Below are positions 1-4,979 of a stretch of 6,545 bases of DNA, in pieces. The DNA is from an uncultured Collinsella sp. (GTDB lineage Bacteria > Actinomycetota > Coriobacteriia > Coriobacteriales > Coriobacteriaceae): NCBI GenBank assembly GCA_900759435.1, contig CAAEVD010000132.1, positions 1 to 6,545 of the forward strand. The letters are read 5' to 3'. A model generated the notes under the pieces. That model was not told the DNA's origin. It ran no database searches and saw nothing but the letters and a program-made list of their open reading frames with translations. Both the position numbers and the translations under genes were made by a program. The first letter of the stretch is position 1. The number at the start of each line of letters is the position of its first letter.

Positions 1-72
1 CTAAAGCCTAGTAACGCAATAGGAAATAGAAGATTATTACGAGTCGATTAACCATCTTGACCGGAACGGGTA

Positions 73-100
73 TTTTCAAAACCAATATTTCGGCTAGAAT
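73..100 (+). promoter_or_regulatory. Likely sigma-70-type promoter of the Rrf2 regulator gene
   Basis: A -10-like hexamer TAGAAT (95-100, one mismatch to TATAAT) lies 16 bases downstream of TTTTCA (73-78, four of six matches to TTGACA). Transcription would start near 107, giving a leader of about 30 bases before the ATG at 137. The -10 overlaps an 11-base inverted repeat and the -35 overlaps a second quasi-palindrome centred at 76, so the protein may repress its own promoter, as many Rrf2 regulators do. The assignment is by eye; the hexamers are visible, but their activity is inferred. Confidence 0.45.
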
Positions 101-105
101 TTCTA
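95..105. promoter_or_regulatory. Inverted repeat overlapping the -10, candidate operator
   Basis: TAGAA-T-TTCTA is a perfect 5-bp inverted repeat around one central base, lying on the -10 of the Rrf2 gene promoter. An imperfect palindrome, GGTATTTTCAAAACC, lies at 69-83 with its centre 24 bp upstream. Rrf2 proteins bind as dimers to dyad sites, so either could be an autoregulatory operator. In AT-rich DNA a 5-bp repeat can arise by chance, and neither site matches the IscR or CymR consensus as I recall them. Confidence 0.25.
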
Positions 106-136
106 CGGACTAAATGACCGAAAGGCAGCACTATAC

Positions 137-565
137 ATGTTGGTTTCTACTAAGGGCAGATATGCCCTGCGCGTTATGGTCGATCTGGCCGAGCACCAGG
201 CGGCCGGTCGCATCCCGCTCAAAGAGATCGCGGCGCGACAGGGGATTTCCGAGAAATATCTCGAGAACATCTTGGCTACGCTCGTGCGCGCCAACATGCT
301 TTCGGGCATGCGTGGCAAGGGCGGCGGTTATGTGCTCACGCGTCCGCCCGAGCAGTACACGGTGGGCGAGATCCTGCGCCTGACCGAGGGTAGTCTGGCG
401 CCGGTCGCCTGCCTGGATGGCGACTGCAAGGGCTGCTCGCGCTCGGATGAGTGCCCCACGCTCGATGTGTGGAAGAACCTGGACAAGCTCATCAACGACT
501 ACCTCGACGGTGTGACGCTCGATCAACTTGTCGCTCCCAACCATGGCTACGACTACGTCATCTAA
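137..565 (+). CDS. Rrf2-family transcriptional regulator (IscR/CymR-like)
   Basis: This is a 142-residue DNA-binding regulator of the Rrf2 family, a normal length for that family. Residues 1-70 form the winged helix-turn-helix: the typical start STKGRYALRVMVDLA, the recognition region GISEKYLENILATL (36-49), and the wing GKGGGYVLTRP (60-70). The dimerisation helix follows (YTVGEILRLTEG, 74-85). Four cysteines cluster at C92, C97, C100 and C106. IscR uses three cysteines in this same loop to hold a [2Fe-2S] cluster, so sensing of Fe-S status, redox state or nitric oxide is plausible. However, the spacing C-x4-C-x2-C-x5-C differs from IscR. The ATG at 137 is chosen because it gives the family N-terminus; the ribosome site is weak (AAAGG at 121-125, 11 bases away). 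The gene appears monocistronic, with no isc, suf or cys gene beside it, so its regulon cannot be read from context. Family assignment is firm; the ligand is inferred. Confidence 0.93.
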   Translation: MLVSTKGRYALRVMVDLAEHQAAGRIPLKEIAARQGISEKYLENILATLVRANMLSGMRGKGGGYVLTRPPEQYTVGEILRLTEGSLAPVACLDGDCKGCSRSDECPTLDVWKNLDKLINDYLDGVTLDQLVAPNHGYDYVI

Positions 566-635
566 CCCATGCCTGCCATTTGGGGACGGGGTGGAAATGG
601 TAGATTTTCTTGCCCTCTGAGACTTGGCAAATAAG

Positions 636-666
636 AAGGCCGCCCATTTTTGCGATGGGCGGCCTT
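636..666. terminator. Bidirectional intrinsic terminator between convergent genes
   Basis: AAGGCCGCCCAT (636-647) pairs perfectly with ATGGGCGGCCTT (655-666), giving a 12-bp GC-rich stem with a 7-base loop. It lies between the Rrf2 gene (+) and the YvlD-like gene (-), which converge here. The T-tract is short on both strands (TTTGATTT after 664 on +, CTTATTTG on -), so it probably ends transcription from both sides with moderate efficiency. A weaker hairpin precedes it (CCATTT 576-581 with AAATGG 595-600, then AGATTTTCTT) and may add to + strand termination. Confidence 0.8.
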
Positions 667-702
667 TGATTTGGTCCGATGCGTTTGTGTATCGGGGGCG
701 TA

Positions 703-1068
703 TTACTCTTCGGCAATACTATCGAGGATGCTGCGCATGATGGACACTAGGATGCTGCCCATAAAGGCCGAGCCAAAGCCGGCGATGGAGATGCCGACGC
801 CCAACAGGTTGACCGACAGGTAGCTGGCGAGCTCCAGCATAAAGCTGTTGAGCACGAGCTGGAAAATGCCGAGCGTAATGATCGTGAGCGGCAGCGAGAT
901 GACCGTGAGGAACGGTTTGACGAACGAATCGACGATGTTGAGGAACAGCCCCACAAAGGCAAAGCAGACCCAGGCCTCGGCAAAGCCGAAAGGTTGGATG
1001 CCGGGGACGAGGAACGTGGCGATCGCGATGGCGATCGAGGTGAAGAGCCAGTTAAGCATAAAGCGCAT
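703..1068 (-). CDS. YvlD-like four-helix membrane protein ('phage holin family 4')
   Basis: This is a 121-residue, very hydrophobic protein of the family named after a mycobacterial four-transmembrane phage holin (YvlD type). Four membrane segments are visible at about residues 3-22, 30-47, 53-80 and 93-115. The family signature lies in helices 2-3: N44 followed by the V50-K51-P52 turn, then LPLTIITLGIFQLVLNSFML (59-78). It ends in a short charged tail (DSIAEE). The start at 1068 is supported by a good ribosome site, AAGAAAGGA on the minus strand (positions 1085-1077), with 8 bases of spacing. In Bacillus, YvlD sits in an envelope-stress operon, but the biochemical role of most members is unknown. 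Despite the name there are no phage genes nearby and nothing suggests lysis. The gene stands alone, convergent with the Rrf2 gene and divergent from the TrpR-like gene. Family assignment is solid; function is unknown. Confidence 0.88.
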   Translation of the reverse strand: MRFMLNWLFTSIAIAIATFLVPGIQPFGFAEAWVCFAFVGLFLNIVDSFVKPFLTVISLPLTIITLGIFQLVLNSFMLELASYLSVNLLGVGISIAGFGSAFMGSILVSIMRSILDSIAEE

Positions 1069-1076
1069 GGCGTGAA

Positions 1077-1085
1077 TCCTTTCTT
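1077..1085 (-). promoter_or_regulatory. Ribosome binding site of the YvlD-like gene
   Basis: On the minus strand, AAGAAAGGA ends 8 bases before the ATG at 1068. This fixes the start there rather than at the second methionine (residue 4). Confidence 0.7.
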
Positions 1086-1256
1086 GCGCCGGGGTTGCTG
1101 GCGTCGCGTGAAGCGGCTTGCGACGGCGACTTGGATGGTTGCGCGGGCGCGCCGCGGTGTTTGGGCGCCCATTGTCTCAAATATTCGTGGAGCTTACGTG
1201 CGCATTCGGTTTCTAAACGGCGTTCGTCCTGAAAAACGCGCCGCTGGCAGAGAGTC

Positions 1257-1287
1257 TTGTCGCTTTAGTTTGGTGGTGTGCTACACT
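1257..1287 (+). promoter_or_regulatory. Likely extended -10 promoter of the TrpR-like gene
   Basis: TGCTACACT (1279-1287) matches an extended -10 element (TG-N followed by TACACT). A weak -35, TTGTCG (1257-1262), lies 19 bases upstream of the hexamer. Long spacing is tolerated when the TG extension is present. Transcription would start near 1294, giving a leader of about 100 bases. This is judged by eye only. Confidence 0.4.
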
Positions 1288-1392
1288 GCTACGGGCAAAA
1301 GGCCCATGCATAGTTTTATTGCATATTACGGGCGAACGATGCCCGATGTCAGTATCAACTTCGATGCCTTATGGCGGGTTTGGCGGTGATCG

Positions 1393-1692
1393 ATGAATAT
1401 CGAGAACATGTTTGACAAGCCTGATGTCAAGCAGCTGGTCCACGCATTTAGTCTTTTGGACGACGAGAACGATATCCAGGCGTTTTTAACCGATATCTGC
1501 ACACCGCGCGAGATCTGCGATCTTTCTCAGCGCCTACAGGTCGCGCGTTATCTGGATGAGGGCGAGCCCTATGTTGAGGTTCAGGCCCGCACCGGCGCTT
1601 CGTCCACCACGGTGAGCCGCGTGTCCAAGGCGCTTAATGGCGAGTACGGTGGCTATCGCAAGATCCTCATCAAACTGGAGGATGGCGAGTAG
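1393..1692 (+). CDS. yerC: YerC/YecD-family TrpR-related DNA-binding protein
   Basis: This is a 99-residue protein of the TrpR superfamily, close to YerC of Bacillus (about 100 residues). The N-terminal helices (1-35) are followed by TPREICDLSQRLQVARYLDEG (37-57). The helix-turn-helix is YVEVQARTGASSTTVSRVSKAL (60-81), and the tail NGEYGGYRKIL (82-92) is typical of the family. Aligned by eye to E. coli TrpR, T37, R47 and R76 fall on the tryptophan-contact positions T44, R54 and R84, while S88 is replaced by A80. Corepressor binding is therefore possible but not shown. The start is supported by GGCGG (1382-1386), 6 bases before the ATG, in a near-perfect GGAGGTGAT context. It is followed by a strong terminator, so it is a single-gene unit not cotranscribed with the recombination genes. 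Its target genes and ligand are unknown; the link to tryptophan is by family only. Confidence 0.9.
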   Translation: MNIENMFDKPDVKQLVHAFSLLDDENDIQAFLTDICTPREICDLSQRLQVARYLDEGEPYVEVQARTGASSTTVSRVSKALNGEYGGYRKILIKLEDGE

Positions 1693-1719
1693 GCCGGCGG
1701 CAACAAACGAATTGCGCAG

Positions 1720-1744
1720 AACCGTCCCTTCGGGGGCGGTTTTT
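1720..1744 (+). terminator. Intrinsic terminator with UUCG tetraloop
   Basis: AACCGTCCC (1720-1728) pairs with GGGGCGGTT (1733-1741), a 9-bp stem with one G-U pair, closed by the very stable C(UUCG)G loop. A run of Ts (1740-1744) and then ATAT follow. It ends transcription 28 bases after the TrpR-like gene and separates it from the addB-addA unit. Confidence 0.9.
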
Positions 1745-1869
1745 ATATGCCTGTAACCGGTTGGTGCGTTGGGGTCAGGTTGCTTTGTACCAAAAGATGG
1801 AGCTGCGGTGGCAATCTGTCCGCGTGGGCGGGTAGGATGGATGCATTGATTATTGCGAACGGTTTGAGT

Positions 1870-1874
1870 GGAGG
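1870..1874 (+). promoter_or_regulatory. Ribosome binding site of the AddB-like gene, tightly spaced
   Basis: GGAGG lies only 3 bases before the ATG at 1878, closer than the usual 5-9. No better in-frame start follows before the conserved N-terminal strand (VRIYTT), so the ATG is kept. No convincing promoter hexamer pair is visible in 1747-1870; TAGGAT (1833-1838) is the best -10 candidate but has no good -35. Confidence 0.55.
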
Positions 1875-1877
1875 ACC

Positions 1878-4800
1878 ATGCCTGTTCGAATCTATACCAC
1901 CAATACCGGTGCGGACTTGAGCGATGCCGAGGCGGCGTTGCTCGCCGACCTGGTTGCCCGCCACGGGCATGCCGTTTTGCTGGCACCCTCGTTTGCCGAG
2001 CTCGACCTGTGCCGTCACGATGCTGCGGTTGCTGGCGCCTCGCTGGGCGTTGACTACAAACCCCCTGCGTCGTGGCTCCGTTCGATGTGGGAGCTTATGG
2101 GCGATGGCCGCAGCTTCGTCGACAACATGCAACGCCAGATGCTGTTCTCGGACATGATCGCCCGTCGCGACGATGCCGACCTGCAGCCGCTTTCGCGCAG
2201 TCAGGGCACGGTGCGCATGCTCGCGCGCATGGCCCGCGATGTGCTGCCGGGCGTAGCGGGAACGGGTGCCGAGCGCTGCCGCGGCGACGTTTGCCGGCCC
2301 GATCCCAAGAGCGACGCCGAGGCTCGCGTGTTCGAGCTGCTGAGTGCCTATGCGAGCGGCTTGGACCGTCGAGACGTGGTCGAGCCCTGCGAGGCGGCTG
2401 ACCTTATGGCCGAGGTGCTGGCCGACAGCCTGCCGGCGTGCGCCCGCGCGGTATGTGTGCGCGGTATCACATCGTTTACGCACGGCCTGCTCGAGCTGCT
2501 GTCGGCCGTGGCGAACAATGGGGGAGAAGTCGTTGTGCTGCTTGCCCGCGAGCAGGCGGCAATGCGCGAGGAACTTGCTGCCGCCTTTGATGCCCGCGGT
2601 GTGCTGTTTGAGGCCGCGCCGCTGGGGGAGGGTGCCGCCGCGCCCCAGACTGCCTCCAAGTCCGCCGCTCAGCCTACCTTTGTAGAGGTTGCCGGCCCTC
2701 ACGCCCGCGCCCACGCCTATGTGGATGCAATCGATGGGCTGGTAAAAACGTGTGAGGACGCCGCGGTCGACGGCGGTGTCACGGCGTCCGCGGACCCCGT
2801 GCGCGTGCTCGTGGTGTCTGCCCGGGCGCCCCAGCTGTTCGGTGAACTCGCTGCCCGTTTGGCGGCGCGCCACATTGCGGCCGAGACAACCGAGTTCACG
2901 GCGTTTTCCCAATCCATCGCGGGCAGGCAGTTCACGGCGCTCGCCAATCTGATCGAGCGCATGAAGGCCGCCGACGAGGGCACCGCCTCCAAGACCGAGT
3001 GGTGGCCCGCGCCGGAGCTTACTGACTGGATTTACAGTCCGCTTTCAGGTGCCGATGCCGCTAGCGCGCGCACCTTTGACAAGAACATGCGCCTGTCGCG
3101 CGGCAAGACCACCACGGCCGTCAAAAGCCTGCTGCAGAGCGTGCAGGGCCAGGTCAGGGGCACGCGCAAGGCTGCCAGTGATGATAACTGGTTTAAGAAC
3201 GTGCCGTGCGTGGTCTCGGACGTGTTCCAAGCGCTGTGGCGCGACAAACCCGTGACGGCGCTCAAGGCAATGCTCGCCGTCGCCGAGGCGTTGCCCGATC
3301 GCGCCCTTGGAGGCCTTGACGGTCAGGCCCGTCGCCAGGCGGAGACCGCCCTGCTGCGACATGCCATCGACATCCTTATGAACGACGCCCGCGTGCTCGA
3401 CGTGTCGCAGGCCGCGACCGTGCCCGTGCTCGACGACGTTCGTACCAAGGTGGACAAGCGCGGCACCGCATACGATTACGAGACCTACGAGGTCGACCGC
3501 GCGCCGCGTGCCCGGGTGCGCTTTGCGTCGCTTACCGATGCGGCAGCCCTGCGCCCCGATAGCTACGATGCCGTGCTGTTTGCCGACGTCGATCTGGACA
3601 GTTATCCGCTCTCACACGAGGAGGGACCGCTGGCCACGCTGACGGCCGAGCTGGGGCGCAGCGGTGTGACGCTTGAGCCCGCGGCCCTGCTGCGCGTGCG
3701 CTTTGGCCGCGCGATGCAGGCCGCGCGCGGTCCGGTTGCGCTTGCCCGCGTGACCCACGATCGCCAGGCGCACGAGTGCTATCCGGCTGCCGTGTGGACC
3801 GAGTTGCGGGCGCACGCCGAGGCCACTGGCGCTGTCAAACCCACGCGCGTGGGCGAGGGCGGTATCGTCGCCGATTTTGATTCAGCGGCCGGCGAGGGCA
3901 TCGAGTGCAAGCGCGTCGCGTGCGAGGCTCCTCAGCATTTGAGTGAGGCGGCTGTGCCGTACCTGGTCCTGCGCCGCCGCGATGGCGAGGACGAGAACGC
4001 GCCGCTCGTGCCGCGCCTGACGTCCGCCTCGCAGATTGAGGCGTACTCGACATGCCCGCTGTGCTGGTTCGTGTCGTATCGCGTGAAGCCCCAGTCCATC
4101 GACGCGGGCTTTGGAAATATGGAGAAGGGCAACTTTGTCCACGATGTGCTGGAGCACCTGCATGCCCGCCTGCCCCAGGAGGGCATGGAGCGCGTGACGC
4201 CCGAGAATCTGTCGCGCGCTCAGGAGCTGCTGCACGAGGTCTTTGACGAGACGTTGGCCGAGCACGCCGGCAAGCGAGGCACGGAGGGCCCGCTGGTGCC
4301 GCTCTCTGCGGTAGAGGAGCGCCAGGTGGCCGAGATCTTGCCGCAGCTGGAGGGCGTGCTTGCCTACGAGTCCGAGGCACTTGCCCCCTTTGCCCCGCGC
4401 TACCTGGAGTTCGCCTTCAACGAGCTCAAGGTCGAGTATGCCGGTTGGCCGCTTGGCGGGCGCATCGACCGCGTGGACGTGGACGCCGAGAATCGTGCCG
4501 TGGTGATCGACTACAAGCATCGCACGGGCGTTGAGGAATTTAAGCTCGCCGACCCTACGGTGCGCGATGAGGAATCGGGCACGGCGCCCATCGACGACCC
4601 GCGGTGGCTACCGCCCCATACCCAGACGCTTATCTATGCACAGGCTATGCGCCGGGCGCTGGATTTGGACACCCGCGCGGCGCTCTACTTTTCGACCAAG
4701 GGCGGCAAGCCGGCGTTGCGAGGCGCCGCGAGCGCCGAGCTGCTCGAGGAAGAGCGCGGCGACGGTCGCATCCCGGGCCTTAAGAAAGGTTTCCCCGGCG

Positions 4801-4976
4801 AGGGTGGCAGCATGGACTTCGACGCCCTGCTCGATCGCGTGGAGGCCGGCATCGCCGAGCGCCTGCGCGAGCTCGAGGCAGGCAACGTTGCCGCCGTCGA
4901 CCCGGCGTCGGCTCAGGCCGCGCATGCGCGCTGCTCGTATAACCACGAAGGTACGTTTGTAAGGAGGGACGTGTAG
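1878..4976 (+). CDS. addB: AddB/RexB-like helicase-nuclease subunit (PD-(D/E)XK nuclease)
   Basis: This 1032-residue protein looks like the AddB (RexB) partner of the AddA helicase that follows it. AddAB processes double-strand DNA ends for recombination repair in the cytoplasm. The N-terminus (VRIYTTNTGADL) sits where AddB carries a Walker A loop, but no GxGKS/T is present. As in streptococcal RexB, this helicase-like half is probably a structural, site-recognition scaffold. VLFADVDLDSYPL (about 564-576) resembles the conserved AddB helicase-domain strand. The nuclease domain starts near 717 (LTSASQIEAYSTCPLCWFVSY). It has H755, the catalytic set GRIDRVD (D864) and D878-Y-K880, and the Q916-x3-Y920 motif of RecB-family nucleases, so cleavage activity should be intact. 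The C-terminal three-cysteine iron-sulfur motif of AddB is reduced to C1019, with C726 and C729 upstream. Its stop precedes the next ATG by 3 bases, so the two genes are cotranscribed. The protein is a little shorter than typical AddB (~1150). Confidence 0.85.
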   Translation: MPVRIYTTNTGADLSDAEAALLADLVARHGHAVLLAPSFAELDLCRHDAAVAGASLGVDYKPPASWLRSMWELMGDGRSFVDNMQRQMLFSDMIARRDDADLQPLSRSQGTVRMLARMARDVLPGVAGTGAERCRGDVCRPDPKSDAEARVFELLSAYASGLDRRDVVEPCEAADLMAEVLADSLPACARAVCVRGITSFTHGLLELLSAVANNGGEVVVLLAREQAAMREELAAAFDARGVLFEAAPLGEGAAAPQTASKSAAQPTFVEVAGPHARAHAYVDAIDGLVKTCEDAAVDGGVTASADPVRVLVVSARAPQLFGELAARLAARHIAAETTEFTAFSQSIAGRQFTALANLIERMKAADEGTASKTEWWPAPELTDWIYSPLSGADAASARTFDKNMRLSRGKTTTAVKSLLQSVQGQVRGTRKAASDDNWFKNVPCVVSDVFQALWRDKPVTALKAMLAVAEALPDRALGGLDGQARRQAETALLRHAIDILMNDARVLDVSQAATVPVLDDVRTKVDKRGTAYDYETYEVDRAPRARVRFASLTDAAALRPDSYDAVLFADVDLDSYPLSHEEGPLATLTAELGRSGVTLEPAALLRVRFGRAMQAARGPVALARVTHDRQAHECYPAAVWTELRAHAEATGAVKPTRVGEGGIVADFDSAAGEGIECKRVACEAPQHLSEAAVPYLVLRRRDGEDENAPLVPRLTSASQIEAYSTCPLCWFVSYRVKPQSIDAGFGNMEKGNFVHDVLEHLHARLPQEGMERVTPENLSRAQELLHEVFDETLAEHAGKRGTEGPLVPLSAVEERQVAEILPQLEGVLAYESEALAPFAPRYLEFAFNELKVEYAGWPLGGRIDRVDVDAENRAVVIDYKHRTGVEEFKLADPTVRDEESGTAPIDDPRWLPPHTQTLIYAQAMRRALDLDTRAALYFSTKGGKPALRGAASAELLEEERGDGRIPGLKKGFPGEGGSMDFDALLDRVEAGIAERLRELEAGNVAAVDPASAQAAHARCSYNHEGTFVRRDV
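4961..4967 (+). promoter_or_regulatory. Ribosome binding site of the AddA gene, inside the end of addB
   Basis: AAGGAGG is a full anti-16S match, lying within the last codons of the upstream gene and 12 bases before the ATG at 4980. The spacing is long. A GTG at 4971 would sit better but is followed at once by an in-frame TAG, and the next Met (codon 7) is further away, so 4980 is the best start. Termination and re-initiation (translational coupling) is likely. Confidence 0.65.
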
Positions 4977-4979
4977 ACC

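Larger units (their letters stand above)
1069..1392. other. Divergent intergenic region with small hairpins, no clear gene
   Basis: This is a 324-base gap between the divergent YvlD-like and TrpR-like genes. The half next to the YvlD-like gene is GC-rich and has an inverted repeat, GGGCGC (1145-1150) with GCGCCC (1165-1170). A second repeat is CGGCG (1218-1222) with CGCCG (1239-1243). A likely promoter for the TrpR-like gene lies at 1257-1287, and its leader carries three short dyads: GGGC/GCCC (1293-1305), ATGCA/TGCAT (1306-1324) and CGGGC/GCCCG (1329-1345). A 27-codon open frame at 1306-1389 ends 3 bases before the next gene. An open frame also runs through the whole + strand stretch from 994, but it lacks a ribosome site and most of it is antisense or spacer. 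I see no recognisable riboswitch, T-box or RNA gene, and no convincing minus-strand promoter for the YvlD-like gene. Confidence 0.5.

Noticed and set aside
7..23. CCTA/TAGG repeat and an AATAGGAAA half-site resembling a CymR box
   Set aside because: The stem is only 4 bp with a 9-base gap, and the other half of the box is missing; it is consistent with chance in AT-rich DNA.
57..62. TTGACC as a perfect-looking -35 element
   Set aside because: No acceptable -10 lies 15-19 bases downstream (80-85 reads AACCAA); the 73-78/95-100 pair fits better.
131..544. An open frame antisense to the Rrf2 gene
   Set aside because: It is an almost exact mirror of the Rrf2 gene, which has a full family match on the other strand.
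703..1068. The 'phage holin' family name as a sign of a prophage
   Set aside because: No lysin, integrase, structural phage genes or att-like repeats are present, and YvlD-like proteins are widespread chromosomal genes.
1145..1170. GC-rich inverted repeat GGGCGC/GCGCCC as a terminator
   Set aside because: It has a 14-base loop, no T-tract on either strand, and lies upstream of both divergent genes.
1743..2912. A 389-codon open frame on the minus strand over the AddB-like gene
   Set aside because: It has low-complexity Arg/Gly/His-rich composition, runs through the UUCG terminator region, and is the antisense shadow of a well-supported gene.
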